Shown in pieces: positions 26,479-36,618 of a stretch of 64,000 bases of DNA (the stretch's first letter is position 1; every line of letters starts with the position of its first letter). Source of the DNA: Chryseobacterium sp. MEBOG06. GTDB taxonomy: Bacteria > Bacteroidota > Bacteroidia > Flavobacteriales > Weeksellaceae. The translations under genes and the position numbers were made by a program. The stretch is taken from contig NZ_CP084580.1 of assembly GCF_021869765.1 (NCBI RefSeq), positions 3,348,001-3,412,000 of the forward strand, read 5' to 3'. The notes under the pieces are model-generated. The model did no database searches, was not told the DNA's origin, and saw only the letters and a program-made list of their open reading frames with translations.

Positions 26479-29310
26479 TTATAAGTTTGATTGTCCTAAT
26501 ATGATTTTTCCATCCAGGCTATCATTGTCATTCATTTCACAGTCCAGAAGTCTTCCCGGTCGGTAGATATTATTCAGATGGGTAAGAGCCGTCAATAGAT
26601 CCATAATGCTGTTTCCAAGATTGACAATATTGTTTTTTGATTTATCTGAAAGGTATTTTTTAAAAGCAACTTCAAATTCAGCCAAATCGTTCTGAGCGGT
26701 TTGTTTTTCACTCAGCCTATCACCCACCCAGCAGATTTTTGCTAAAACATGGGCTGGAATTTCCTGTCTGATAACGGTTTCGGCATAACGTCTGAAATCA
26801 GGATCCTGGAAGCGATAAGCAAATCCGGGAAGAACAACGCTTACACGGTAAGAGTAAGGATCAAAAACATCTATTTCGCAGCCTTCTTCACAGGATGACA
26901 TGAAGGCTTCAGAATATTTTATCGGATTTACAGTAGAATTACTTTCTTCCAGATCATACATTACTTTAAAAGTATTTTCTATCGACATGCATCCAATGCC
27001 CCCCATGAGTTTATAATCTTTAGTGGTTGGCTTCAGTAATAAATGCTCTACAAGGAAAATACCTTCTTCTGTAAAATCATATTTAAAATACTTCACAATA
27101 TCCCTGATTCCATCTTTCATTTCTCCCAGTGACAGATAAGGATTCGTTTTTTTGTGGGTGGCAATCACGTTTTGCTGATCGGTATCATCTACAATTTCAA
27201 AATAGAGGTTCCCTCCCAATGAAACACGGATCTTTATATTTCCGATAAAGCAAAAATTTTCATTACATTCTTTTAGCATTTTTAAAGTATCCTGGGGTTT
27301 TTTCTCATCCAGTTTCTTTAATGCATTTTCAAGGTCTTCCTCATCTATCTGAATAGTCTGATATACGGCTTCATTTAAATTTTTGGTTGCAGCATACTCA
27401 ATTTTATAGGTGTTTACAGAGGATAACATAATATTACCAATCCCGTCTTTTATCTTCCATGAGTAGATATCTTTATCATCACTATCTTTTGTTTTAATGA
27501 TGGAGACCGGCGATTGGGATAGATTCCTCTGGGTATAATCTTTAATTCCCAGCAAACGGGCAATTCTCTTCTGTGCTCCGGAAATATTACGGGTATTCCA
27601 CAGATCTGAATCCGAAAACAAAGTGTAATTATACCCCATCCCTCTGTCTTTACTTAATGAGGTATATTCTTTCAGAAAGTTTTCTTTGTTTCTTAAGACA
27701 ATTTCATCGGTAGATTTTCCATACAATGACTTCATCAGGAACGTATAGTCGCTGAATGTTTCTGCAAAACGTGAGATCAGGTGGTCCAGAACTTCATTCC
27801 GGCGTTCTACACTGTTATCCAGCTCTTCATATAGTGAATCTGTAAGATTGTCATCACTTTCTGTATCATATCTGGAAACCAATTCATCAAAACCTTTAAT
27901 ATTTTTAAGAGCTTGTGTAAAAAAGGTTCTTTTTAAGTGACCATTAACGCTTAATACTTCTTTTACTTTTTCAAGATGCTTGAAATAACCGGCAAGGATC
28001 TGATCGAAAAACAATAAATACCCTTTTAATTGTTTTGCCAGAGCTTCTCTTTCGGGAGTTACATTTCCTATGATACCTGACATTCCAACTCCATAAGTAT
28101 CCGGAAATTCATTTAAAATAGTAGCATAGTTGGCGATATCATATGACGTTCCCTGAGGCAGAATCAATTCTTTATTTTGTTTGGCATCTTCCCTAAGTAC
28201 ATCTTCTTCTCTTTGAAGAGTTAATAAGTAATCCTGAACTTTTTTCTCATTGATATTTAGCGGAAGGGAACCTTTACTGTAGCTGAATGAGCTTAGCTCA
28301 CACAATTCCGGTTTTCTGCCTTTTTCAATGCAGATCAGCCAATCATTATTTTGTTTGATTACACTGTCGCAACCTGCAATGGAAATTTCATGAATTTCTT
28401 TGATACCATCAATTTTCATGATTTCACTGACGATATCAGAAAGGCGGACTTCTCTCCTTAACTGACTATTTTCAAGCTCTTTAGAATCTATAAAGCCATT
28501 ATCTAAAAGTGGTCCTTCAAAAATCTGATCTGTAGTCAACCCTTTTTCGAGCATTTGCTTCAGTGAGTAGAAATGAACCTCCGGAGATAAATAGTTATTG
28601 ACCGCTTTTAGTACTTTGGCGTGTACCAATTCTTCATCAGCTTTGTTTACCAGACCAATACGGGCACATACAGCGACTTTTTGGGTTTCAACTTCTTTAA
28701 TTTCAGCTAAATCTTCACAAAGGCTTCTATTGGCATGGTAACGGTCTAATATTTTAATATTGATGTTAGATTTTTCGCACCCGGCACCTTCGGTATTAAT
28801 ATTCTCGGCATAATCTACATACAGATCATACAGCCCTTTCACGGTAAAGCTTTGTGTCTTGTCTCCAATAGGTTTAAAGTCTAATTTTCCGGTTTTGCAA
28901 TCAACGTACAACGCTTCATTTTTAGGAACTAACCAACAGTTACGGATAGGTCTTTTATGACCAGCCACCATATTGATATCTATAAATAATTTTCTATAGT
29001 CAAGTTCGGTCAAAGGTCTTGAAGGCAGAATTTCTGTAGCTTTTAAAAACTGGGTATGAATATCATTCTCTTTCTCGGTAGAAGCCAGAATATCCTCCAT
29101 GTTCAGGTTCATTCTCATACCAAGATCTGTTATGGCATAGCTTAAAACTTCTAAAGTGGTAATACCCGGATCATGAGAGTTGTAATCGGTCCATAGCTTT
29201 CCTCCTAACTTCTCTATGTATTCAATACCTGTTTTGCGTAGAAAGTGAAAATCTGTCTGATCCTCAGTCTCTATTTTTTTTGATATACTAATATGTTTGT
29301 TTTCTGACAT
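26479..29310 (-). CDS. eCIS baseplate wedge protein, Afp12/Pvc12-like
   Basis: This 943-residue protein has an N-terminal LGGKLWTDYNSHDPGITTLEVLSYAITDLG, matching the WTDhNshDPGIT motif of the large eCIS baseplate wedge proteins (Afp12 and Afp11 relatives of T4 gp6/gp7). Several Cys residues (GCEKSNINI, CNENFCFIG, CEEGCEIDVFDPYSYRVSVVLPGFAYRF) occur in the second half. The last 100 residues (QEIPAHVLAKICWVG) resemble the terminal region of that family. It sits 25 nt after the Afp11-like gene, in the canonical order. Confidence 0.78.
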   Translation of the reverse strand: MSENKHISISKKIETEDQTDFHFLRKTGIEYIEKLGGKLWTDYNSHDPGITTLEVLSYAITDLGMRMNLNMEDILASTEKENDIHTQFLKATEILPSRPLTELDYRKLFIDINMVAGHKRPIRNCWLVPKNEALYVDCKTGKLDFKPIGDKTQSFTVKGLYDLYVDYAENINTEGAGCEKSNINIKILDRYHANRSLCEDLAEIKEVETQKVAVCARIGLVNKADEELVHAKVLKAVNNYLSPEVHFYSLKQMLEKGLTTDQIFEGPLLDNGFIDSKELENSQLRREVRLSDIVSEIMKIDGIKEIHEISIAGCDSVIKQNNDWLICIEKGRKPELCELSSFSYSKGSLPLNINEKKVQDYLLTLQREEDVLREDAKQNKELILPQGTSYDIANYATILNEFPDTYGVGMSGIIGNVTPEREALAKQLKGYLLFFDQILAGYFKHLEKVKEVLSVNGHLKRTFFTQALKNIKGFDELVSRYDTESDDNLTDSLYEELDNSVERRNEVLDHLISRFAETFSDYTFLMKSLYGKSTDEIVLRNKENFLKEYTSLSKDRGMGYNYTLFSDSDLWNTRNISGAQKRIARLLGIKDYTQRNLSQSPVSIIKTKDSDDKDIYSWKIKDGIGNIMLSSVNTYKIEYAATKNLNEAVYQTIQIDEEDLENALKKLDEKKPQDTLKMLKECNENFCFIGNIKIRVSLGGNLYFEIVDDTDQQNVIATHKKTNPYLSLGEMKDGIRDIVKYFKYDFTEEGIFLVEHLLLKPTTKDYKLMGGIGCMSIENTFKVMYDLEESNSTVNPIKYSEAFMSSCEEGCEIDVFDPYSYRVSVVLPGFAYRFQDPDFRRYAETVIRQEIPAHVLAKICWVGDRLSEKQTAQNDLAEFEVAFKKYLSDKSKNNIVNLGNSIMDLLTALTHLNNIYRPGRLLDCEMNDNDSLDGKIILGQSNL

Positions 29311-29335
29311 GATTATGTTTTCTTCTTATTTATTA

Positions 29336-32300
29336 TTAAATACATACTTGATCTGTAATGGTAACTTTATGCTGTTTAGCAGAAACTAAAATCGATTTCG
29401 GGTCTACTTCAATTAAGGATTGTCTTTGTAAAATATTATTCACCAATATTTTAATCTCATCGATATAATCCACATAATACAGCTGCTCAAGGTAGTTAAT
29501 CATATGATTTACATTAAGTTCCACATTAAAATCAATATCTTTAGAGTCTGTAAAAGCCCATGGCGATATGTATTTTTTAATATCTTCGTCTAATTGTCTG
29601 GTATAAAATGTTTCATCATACTGTTCAAAGAATTTGACCTTTATTTCTACTTTTGCTTCTTTATAGTTCGGATTAATTACCTGCGCTTTAACATGCATCG
29701 TATTTAATTCATTTACATAATTTTGAATTTTATTCAGACTCGCTCTGCTTACTCTGGGCTGATAGATGTCAAAAGCATTTTTATCTTTAATATTCGGTAC
29801 TACCATCAGGGTTATATGCCCTGGAGCCATGTATGAATTTTCAGAAGTATGATTGAGACATTTTACCTTAAAAACTTCCGGAAATTCCTGCAATACCAAC
29901 TGCTCATAATCCCATTGGGTAATCGCTCTGTGCTTATGTCTTAATCTTTCACTCACACGTCTGTAAAACTCAGGATCGGATTCTTTATATTTCCCGTCAA
30001 ACGAATTATAAGGCTGATGGACCGACTTCACCTGTGGAACCCTGGTAATCAGTTTTGCAATGGTCTCGGCTTCCAAACCATTATTTAAATGCGAAAGATC
30101 ATTATCCTGATTTTGGAATGTCGCTAAAACAGCCTGAGTATAAATTCCCTGAATTTTACATACCGCATCATAGCTTCTTCTTGATTTGGCTCTGATCCAA
30201 ACTAGTCCGTCTGTAAACCTTGTGTTACTTGTGCTGATATCTTTAGGAATTTTAAACTTTACAATACCGGATTCTAAAAATTTCCTGGATTCGTTTTTCA
30301 ATAAATTGTCAGAAAGATCAATCCATGTATTTTTTGAAAGAATGCTCCATTCGATAAATTCTTTTTCTGCGAACGTTTTCGCTAAAGGGTTTTCACTTCC
30401 CTCCAGCATTTGAATCAGTAAAGAAACTGTTGCCTGAGGCATTGCTTCCAGTCCGATGTATAGTTCGCCTCCATTTTGATGTACCGGAACAATGCTTTTT
30501 GTATCAACTTCTTTTTCATACTGTCCGAATGCATCTTCATGATACACTTCTACTCCTTTGCTTTTTGATGCTTCCCCATTAACACCTTTGCTGAGGTAAG
30601 AATATGCGCTTTCTCTTGCGCTGTAATTCAGTTCAATATCTTCAGCAAAAGGAATATACGGTTCATTCGGAACGGGCTTTCTGGCTGCCGGATCACTAGA
30701 TAATGCTAATGTGTACAATTTAGGATAAACATCCTGTAAAGACGACTGGTTCAGCGTTAATCTGATCGCTTCACTCGTTCCCGATTCATTACTCGAATTA
30801 TAGATAGAAAATTGAGTTTTGTAGTCGTTTTCTACTTTTTTGAACAACTCAATAGCTCTGTCTTTCTCAGACCAAACTTCTTTTTCCAGTAATGCAGTAT
30901 CTGCTCTGAAATAAGCGTCAGAACGGACAATAGATGAATTTTTTAATCCTTCAAATTCTTTTACGCTGATATTCTGATTTGGTTGAATGACATAAGCGTT
31001 GTACAAATCTGTAATTGAATCTGGTGTATTTTTCCAGTTGATGGTAATGTCAGCATTCAGCCATTTTTTGGAAAACATTTCAGGACATTTAATGTAAAAA
31101 TTAGATCCTTTAACAGGTTGTGCCGTGAATGGATAATATGGTTTTTCAGCATTTAAAGTATTATTATCATTTTCTATCTGAACCGATTTTATTCCTTTTA
31201 CATCAACTGCTATGTCAATGTTTTTTACCAGTTTTTCTGAAAGAGCTTCATAAATATCGTAGTATTCTTTACCTTCGATTATCAACCTTACAACAGGAAA
31301 ATTGGTTTGAAACTTTTCTCCATGTACTTTCTTATCATACTTTACAACTGCAGGGAAATCTTTGGGTAATGTGAAAGAAAGTTCTAATTGACTCTCTATG
31401 TTTTGGATACATTTTAAACCGACTCCTAAAAACCATCCTTGTTCTCCACTACAAAGCACTTTGATATTGTTTTGAATAACTTCATCTGAAATACCTTCCA
31501 GTCTTTGCGTAGAATTTTTTTCAAAATCAATTTTAAAATTTATTGTTCGTTCTCCTTCTTTCAAATCAAACAATGATGAAGCTACCGAAAATCCCAGTTT
31601 TGCTTTCGGAAGTTCTTTGTAAATAGATTTATCTGAGATTGTTTCGTCAGAATTATATCCAAACGGCCACCAATAACTACTGTCTTCCGGCAGTTTATCT
31701 CCCAGACCGTCAGCAGAGTTGGCTATAGGGGCCATTTTCAGTTCTCTCTTTTCAACATCGTTTAAAAAACTTTTAATCACAACTACTTTTGCCTGATTGG
31801 CAACAAGCTCTTCGTTTGTTTTGTAAACCCTTTTTTTGCCGTTAATATCTTTACCTCCATCCAGTAATGTACCGTCCGGAATTCTTTCCTGAATTGCTTT
31901 TTTCGCCAATTCAAAAATCACATAGGTTTTATCTGACTTAGCATCATTTTTCTCAATCTGAAGTATTTCATTATAATAGAAATCCAAATGTCTTTTCGTC
32001 AGGTTATTGAAGGCCTTTTTTGAGAAGTCTAATAATTTTAAAAAGCAAACAAATAAGGTCAGATGGGGGGTCAGACTGCTATCCTGTTCAAACTGGGACA
32101 TAAGATCTGTAACCTGTTTTTTCATACTTTTATACTCAACGCTTTCTCTGCGCGGGATCGCTTTGGTATCATCACCCAGGAAGAAGTTTCCCCAATTTCC
32201 TTGTGGTTTTGTATTATTATCTTTATTAAAATAGTTTACACGGTTAGCAAAATTATTTGCGAATAATAGCCAATCAAACAAATCGAAATCGTGTAATTCA

Positions 32301-32386
32301 AGATTACCAGGATCTAGTTCTGCTAAAAAGCGCTGCATTTGTGATTTTCCTTCACGATAATGTGAAAATGTATCTGTTTTTTTCAT
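29336..32386 (-). CDS. eCIS baseplate wedge protein, Afp11/gpJ-like
   Basis: This 1016-residue protein has a C-terminal third that is baseplate-J-like. DPEFYRRVSERLRHKHRAITQWDYEQLVLQEFPEVFKVKCLNHT is the conserved wedge motif, followed by GHITLMVVPN and a strand-rich end (YYVDYIDEIKILVNN). The N-terminal half is a large insertion typical of Bacteroidetes eCIS. With the Afp12-like neighbour it should form the wedges that link the spike hub to the sheath. Loss would be expected to stop assembly (family knowledge). Confidence 0.8.
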   Translation of the reverse strand: MKKTDTFSHYREGKSQMQRFLAELDPGNLELHDFDLFDWLLFANNFANRVNYFNKDNNTKPQGNWGNFFLGDDTKAIPRRESVEYKSMKKQVTDLMSQFEQDSSLTPHLTLFVCFLKLLDFSKKAFNNLTKRHLDFYYNEILQIEKNDAKSDKTYVIFELAKKAIQERIPDGTLLDGGKDINGKKRVYKTNEELVANQAKVVVIKSFLNDVEKRELKMAPIANSADGLGDKLPEDSSYWWPFGYNSDETISDKSIYKELPKAKLGFSVASSLFDLKEGERTINFKIDFEKNSTQRLEGISDEVIQNNIKVLCSGEQGWFLGVGLKCIQNIESQLELSFTLPKDFPAVVKYDKKVHGEKFQTNFPVVRLIIEGKEYYDIYEALSEKLVKNIDIAVDVKGIKSVQIENDNNTLNAEKPYYPFTAQPVKGSNFYIKCPEMFSKKWLNADITINWKNTPDSITDLYNAYVIQPNQNISVKEFEGLKNSSIVRSDAYFRADTALLEKEVWSEKDRAIELFKKVENDYKTQFSIYNSSNESGTSEAIRLTLNQSSLQDVYPKLYTLALSSDPAARKPVPNEPYIPFAEDIELNYSARESAYSYLSKGVNGEASKSKGVEVYHEDAFGQYEKEVDTKSIVPVHQNGGELYIGLEAMPQATVSLLIQMLEGSENPLAKTFAEKEFIEWSILSKNTWIDLSDNLLKNESRKFLESGIVKFKIPKDISTSNTRFTDGLVWIRAKSRRSYDAVCKIQGIYTQAVLATFQNQDNDLSHLNNGLEAETIAKLITRVPQVKSVHQPYNSFDGKYKESDPEFYRRVSERLRHKHRAITQWDYEQLVLQEFPEVFKVKCLNHTSENSYMAPGHITLMVVPNIKDKNAFDIYQPRVSRASLNKIQNYVNELNTMHVKAQVINPNYKEAKVEIKVKFFEQYDETFYTRQLDEDIKKYISPWAFTDSKDIDFNVELNVNHMINYLEQLYYVDYIDEIKILVNNILQRQSLIEVDPKSILVSAKQHKVTITDQVCI

Positions 32387-32474
32387 TTGTTTATATTTAT
32401 CTTTCTATGGTCAGATGCAATACTCATGTAATGTTTGGTAGTATTCAAAATGGCTACAGACATCCCGTCATTCA

Positions 32475-32885
32475 TTATATTTCAGTAGCTTCTCCTTTAT
32501 AAAAAGGAAAAACAATATTGCTTCTTGTGTTCGTATTTCTTACTTCGTAGTCAATTTGTATCAAAACTTCTCCCTCAAGTTCATCCTGGGTATCAATATC
32601 AATACTTAAAATGTTTATTCTGGGCTCATGATATAAAATAGCACGTTCAATGATCCCTGTCATCTGGGTGATCAGCGTTAAGTCCAGAGGTTTAAAGAGC
32701 ATTTCCTGCAGGTCACATCCGTAGTTAGGGAACATGACACGTTCACCAGGACGTGTTGATAACAAAATAAGAAGACTATTATTGATGTCTTCTACATCAG
32801 TGGTCATTGCCAGTTTTCCTTCAGTCTCATTAAACTCAGGCGGGAAGCTCCAGCCTATTCCTAAAAAATCTGTATTTATTTTCAT
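32475..32885 (-). CDS. gp25-like baseplate protein (Afp9-like)
   Basis: This 136-residue protein carries the GPW/gp25 signature: GWSFPPEFNE at the start, then VEDINNSLLILLSTRPGERVMFPNYGCDLQEMLFKP and IERAILYHEPRI. gp25 proteins join the wedge to the first sheath ring and start sheath assembly. The length is normal. It lies 88 nt upstream of the Afp11-like gene and 143 nt after the PAAR gene. Confidence 0.92.
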   Translation of the reverse strand: MKINTDFLGIGWSFPPEFNETEGKLAMTTDVEDINNSLLILLSTRPGERVMFPNYGCDLQEMLFKPLDLTLITQMTGIIERAILYHEPRINILSIDIDTQDELEGEVLIQIDYEVRNTNTRSNIVFPFYKGEATEI

Positions 32886-33028
32886 ACGTTATTTGTTATA
32901 TATAATTGTAACATCTTGCATCTGTAACATAGAGTTTCAGTTATTTTAACGGTCTTGTTATTGATGTTTTACATTTTTACTTTCAGACAGATAATATGTA
33001 TTAAGAGGTTCAAAACCTTATCTTTATA

Positions 33029-33319
33029 TTACCCCCCTATTAAAACAGTAGCTTCACCTGCGGTTATCACGCCTCCATGCGCTGTAGAATCGCCCATTCT
33101 TGCGGCAGGTTTTCCGCCTATCATGACACTTGAAGATCCTGATGCAATGGTATCCAAAGGTCCTGTGCATACTGCTTTGTCTCCCACTCTGGCTGCAGGC
33201 TTCCCCCCGATAAGTACAGTAGGTTCTCCTGCAGGTATTATAGGGCCTCCAACATGTGGAACAGTTCCCGTCACCATAGGACAGGTATGCATATCTGTAA
33301 TTCTTGCTGCGGGTTTCAT
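33029..33319 (-). CDS. PAAR-repeat spike-tip protein (Afp10-like)
   Basis: This 96-residue protein has two or three PAAR-type repeats (MKPAARITDMHTCP, GKPAARVGDKAVCTGP, GKPAARMGDSTAHGG) and closing TVLIGG repeats. It forms the sharp metal-binding cone on the VgrG-like spike. Its ATG follows the spike gene's stop by 2 nt, so translation is probably coupled. It is a bare PAAR domain with no toxin extension. Confidence 0.95.
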   Translation of the reverse strand: MKPAARITDMHTCPMVTGTVPHVGGPIIPAGEPTVLIGGKPAARVGDKAVCTGPLDTIASGSSSVMIGGKPAARMGDSTAHGGVITAGEATVLIGG

Positions 33320-33321
33320 GA

Positions 33322-35067
33322 TTAATTGATTTTAACTTGGGACCCTTTCACTACTGTTACTGCTCCCGATTTAAGTTCAGAGCCCGAACTTCCTTCTGCT
33401 TTTAGCTGGGCGCTTGCCTTTACATTGATATTGGTTCCTTCCAGATTAATATCTCCTTTTGCTTTGATCTTGATGTCTTTACCACTTTCCATACTGATAC
33501 CCTCTTTATTAAGCGTAAGAATATTGGAATGGTCATCTTTAATGGTAATAACATCAGCATCTTCATCTACAATGATTTTTTTGCCTTTTGGTGTTTCAAG
33601 GGTGTATGAAATTTTATCATCATTGAAGATCATTTTCATTTCGCTTCGGGTTACAAATCCCTTTTCATTATTATCATCAGAAGCTACAATAGGAGCCGGT
33701 TTTGCACTGCTGTTTAACATTCCCAGCACAACTGCGTCATTGGGATCATCATTAATAAATCCGATGATTACCTCATCTCCGATTTCCGGTCTGAAAAATG
33801 AACCTCTGTTTTCTCCTGCATCAAGGGTGGCAACCCGTGCCCAAATGCCCTCCTCTTCGTTGTTAATGATTGGAATTTGTACTAAAATTCTGTCTTCGCC
33901 ATCCGGATCAGATTCCAATTGTGATACAACACCAATATGTAATCCGCTAATTGCAGGAATAATTCCTGAACCAGGCATTTCGCTTATATCATAAGTTTCT
34001 GAGAACCATGTGGGAGAAAGTCCGAATTGTGCGTCAACCAACCAATTTCCTTCGGCTATTTCGTGACGAACACCTGTTATGTATATTTTTCCGTTAAATC
34101 GGTTTCCTACTCCTTGTAGTGCTAATGAAACTCCCGGTTTAACGGATGGAATGCCCTGAAATTTTACTCTTCCTCTTGTTTTTGCTAACTGTTGGAAAGT
34201 TGCTTTTGCATCGCTCCATTCCTGCAGTTCACCCTGAGTAAGATTTCCACCATGTTTAAGTTGTAAATCTTCAATTCCAAAAACGTCTGCTAAATCTCCC
34301 GATGAAAGATTCCCATTGAGATTAATTGCCGGGTCCTGAGCTTCAACTTCTGTCAGTTCCTGGTCGGTATAACTCCATGTTTTGGCAATAATTTTACTGA
34401 ATTGATCTCTTGCATCAATCTCTCCGTCAAATTCGTGTACAGATGATCCGTAAACAACGGTTTCTACCTCTTTTCCGCTAAAATCAGGTTTAGCAACTTT
34501 GATGGTTCCATCTTCAACAAAACACAGTTTGCCATTGGCCTGTGCTCTGGTTAACATAAAATCCCAATCCGACGCTTGGTACTGAACGAGTTCTTTATGT
34601 GAATTTGAAGAGGCTTCTACATCAGCAGTAAGCCCGCTGTTACCAATAAGCTCTTCAATGATATCACTGTCTTTACTTTCGTAGAAATATTTGCTTTTCC
34701 TTCCTAAGGTCATTTTCACAGCCTTATCTCTGCATTCTACGATGAGATAAGATGCTCCACTTCTGATTTTAATGTTATGCTTTACAACAACTCCTTTAAA
34801 AATGGTTTCTTCTTCAGAATGGTATCCGGCAGTGATCTCAATTTCTTTTCCGGGAATTAACAGCTCTTCATTGCTTAATTTAAAGTCTTGTTCCGGCACA
34901 CTTCCGTCTAAAATTACGATGCGGGCATAAGGAATTCTGTTGACTTCTTTTTCCACGACAATGCTTTTCACACCATATTTGCCTGGCAGTTCTTTACCTC
35001 CGGACATCACTTTAAAAGTTATTAAATCCGGGTTTTTCGCTGTTTTTATGTATCCGCTATTATTCAT
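33322..35067 (-). CDS. VgrG-like central spike (Afp8-like)
   Basis: This 581-residue protein has an N-terminal gp27-like hub (residues 1 to about 370, with EVNRIPYARIVILDGS and QYQASDWDFMLTRAQANGKLC) and an OB-fold gp5-like domain (IGVVSQLESDPDGEDRILVQIP, GENRGSFFRPEIGDEVIIGFINDDPNDAVVLGML). It ends in a triple-beta-helix needle (ITIKDDHSNILTLNKEGISMESGKDIKIKAKGDINLEG). It lacks a lysozyme domain and a C-terminal toxin. It is encoded between the LysM adaptor and PAAR genes with 1-2 nt gaps. Confidence 0.95.
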   Translation of the reverse strand: MNNSGYIKTAKNPDLITFKVMSGGKELPGKYGVKSIVVEKEVNRIPYARIVILDGSVPEQDFKLSNEELLIPGKEIEITAGYHSEEETIFKGVVVKHNIKIRSGASYLIVECRDKAVKMTLGRKSKYFYESKDSDIIEELIGNSGLTADVEASSNSHKELVQYQASDWDFMLTRAQANGKLCFVEDGTIKVAKPDFSGKEVETVVYGSSVHEFDGEIDARDQFSKIIAKTWSYTDQELTEVEAQDPAINLNGNLSSGDLADVFGIEDLQLKHGGNLTQGELQEWSDAKATFQQLAKTRGRVKFQGIPSVKPGVSLALQGVGNRFNGKIYITGVRHEIAEGNWLVDAQFGLSPTWFSETYDISEMPGSGIIPAISGLHIGVVSQLESDPDGEDRILVQIPIINNEEEGIWARVATLDAGENRGSFFRPEIGDEVIIGFINDDPNDAVVLGMLNSSAKPAPIVASDDNNEKGFVTRSEMKMIFNDDKISYTLETPKGKKIIVDEDADVITIKDDHSNILTLNKEGISMESGKDIKIKAKGDINLEGTNINVKASAQLKAEGSSGSELKSGAVTVVKGSQVKIN

Positions 35068-35068
35068 A

Positions 35069-35788
35069 TTATGAAACTTTTTCTATAGGCGGAAAGAACA
35101 GATCTTGCCCTGGTGTTAACTGTCTAAAATTGATGATTCCATTTACTTTAGCGACTTCCAGATAGTATTTGGAGTCTCCATAAATTCTTTCGGTCATTAA
35201 GGGTAATGTATCTCCATCCTGTACTGTTCTTTTGTGGGTAAGGTCTGGAGAATTTTTTTTCACCGTTTTTGCAGCAAGTTCATTGCTGATTGCCCCAACG
35301 AAAGTTGCTTTTCCGATCGCTCTTAATGGAGTCCCATTATTATTAAATAATTTATAATCTATTGTAAATTCATTAAGAATTCCTTTAAATTCAAATTTTC
35401 CCCAAATAACAATGACGTTATGTGGTTTATGAATGGTACCATCATACGCCCCAGTCGCTTCATAAAATTTATACAATTGGTCTGTTACTGCTTCTTTTTC
35501 AAATAATTTCCCTTTAATTTTATTGATAAGCTTATTACCTGGATTAGATTCTGTTACTCCCGTACCATCAAATAAAAATTCCAATTGTAAAGACGGCGGA
35601 CCGGCCTTAACAAATTTTGGATCGGATGCTGTTGCTCCATTTTCTTGCTCGCTATTGAAATCATTCCTACGTGTAAAAGAAAATCCCGTTGGATTAATAA
35701 GAGGTACAAAAGCATCACTACTAATTATTCTTCCATAGGTAGAATCCTCATATGTTCCTATAGTTACTTTTTTTATTTCTCCTGCCAT
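35069..35788 (-). CDS. LysM-domain baseplate adaptor (Afp7-like)
   Basis: This 239-residue protein has a gp19-like N-terminal part (DAFVPLINPTGFSFTRRNDF; PPSLQLEFLFDGTG) and a C-terminal LysM module (TVQDGDTLPLMTERIYGDSKYYLEVAKVNGI...LTPGQDLFFPP). In eCIS and tailed phages such proteins connect the first tube ring to the spike. It overlaps the stop of the 53-residue gene by one base (TAATG) and ends 1 nt before the spike gene. Confidence 0.9.
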   Translation of the reverse strand: MAGEIKKVTIGTYEDSTYGRIISSDAFVPLINPTGFSFTRRNDFNSEQENGATASDPKFVKAGPPSLQLEFLFDGTGVTESNPGNKLINKIKGKLFEKEAVTDQLYKFYEATGAYDGTIHKPHNVIVIWGKFEFKGILNEFTIDYKLFNNNGTPLRAIGKATFVGAISNELAAKTVKKNSPDLTHKRTVQDGDTLPLMTERIYGDSKYYLEVAKVNGIINFRQLTPGQDLFFPPIEKVS

Positions 35789-35949
35789 TATCTTTCTTTT
35801 TTACGTTGTTCTATATTGACTACCTGCTCTACACTTTCGCTGATTGCCCGCATGATTTGCGCTTCATCTACCGATGTGGCAGTTGTGGTTGCTGCTGCTT
35901 TTTCGTCCACATTTATTTTAATGTAAAGTTCTTTTATTTCTATTGGCAT
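35788..35949 (-). CDS. Small eCIS protein, DUF5908-like
   Basis: This 53-residue gene begins MPIEIKELYIKINVDEKAAA and ends in a helical, basic tail (EQRKKER). The MPIEIKEL start is the hallmark of DUF5908 proteins found at this place in eCIS operons, between the tube and LysM genes. It is coupled to the LysM gene by an overlapping stop and start. The function is unknown; an assembly factor or small hub component is plausible. Confidence 0.8.
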   Translation of the reverse strand: MPIEIKELYIKINVDEKAAATTTATSVDEAQIMRAISESVEQVVNIEQRKKER

Positions 35950-36020
35950 TTCGTTTGTTTTTAATTATTTATCAATACGTAAAAAACTTAAAACCAATTA
36001 TTTAACGTATTTATTTAAAA

Positions 36021-36138
36021 AAATCTAAGCACATAAGGAGTGTGTTCAGTCTTGTTATAGACCAATCTTTTTCCTTTTATCTGAAAAATTTTGCTGAATG
36101 TTATCTTTAAGCTAACACACCGGTATGTGCTTAGATTT
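36021..36138 (-). promoter_or_regulatory. Long hairpin with U-tract inside the operon (attenuator-like)
   Basis: AAATCTAAGCACATA (36021-36035) and TATGTGCTTAGATTT (36124-36138) are perfect 15-bp inverted repeats. Inner TGTGTT and AACACA arms extend the stem. On the minus strand the stem ends in GATTTTTTTAAA. It fills the 199-bp gap between the second tube gene and the DUF5908 gene. It may reduce read-through from the abundant sheath and tube genes into the low-copy baseplate genes, or be a small inserted repeat element. Confidence 0.6.
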
Positions 36139-36148
36139 GATTTAGAAA

Positions 36149-36616
36149 TTACAAGCCTAAGCTTGCTAACGATGAGGGTATTGTGAAATATCTGTATTTC
36201 AGTTCTATGGTTTCTATAGCAAGTTTGCTTTCTTCTGCGTTGAATTCTGAAACTTCCCATTTTACAGGATAAGCCCCAACTACATTCCATACCATTAAAG
36301 GTGCTGTAGACTGAAGTCCTCCTGAAAGGGTAATGATGAGGTTTCTGGGTTCAAATTCGAAGTTTTCCATAGCGTTTCTACACCAGCTTATCAATCCGGA
36401 ACTTACGATTAATCCACGCTTAAGAACTAAATTTGGATATTTTGGCCGCAAAGGAAGCTGATGGCTAAATCTGTTTTCACCTCCTTCGGCGTATTCTTCA
36501 GTTGTAATTTCTGTTGATAAACCAGATACAGACTGAAATCTGGAGTCAATACCCTCTGTTGTTGAAATCCCATTAACAATAAAAGAGAAACTAGTTGGAG
36601 GATATAAAAGAGCCAT
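36149..36616 (-). CDS. Second inner-tube protein, gp19-like (Afp5-like)
   Basis: This 155-residue member of the T4 gp19 tube family (PPTSFSFIVNG...FQSVSGLSTEI; LVLKRGLI; LAIETIELKYRYF) is distinct from the two identical tube genes upstream. In the Afp/PVC order the protein here starts the tube on the spike hub. It begins 2 nt after the tube gene at 36619. Confidence 0.88.
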   Translation of the reverse strand: MALLYPPTSFSFIVNGISTTEGIDSRFQSVSGLSTEITTEEYAEGGENRFSHQLPLRPKYPNLVLKRGLIVSSGLISWCRNAMENFEFEPRNLIITLSGGLQSTAPLMVWNVVGAYPVKWEVSEFNAEESKLAIETIELKYRYFTIPSSLASLGL

Positions 36617-36618
36617 GA

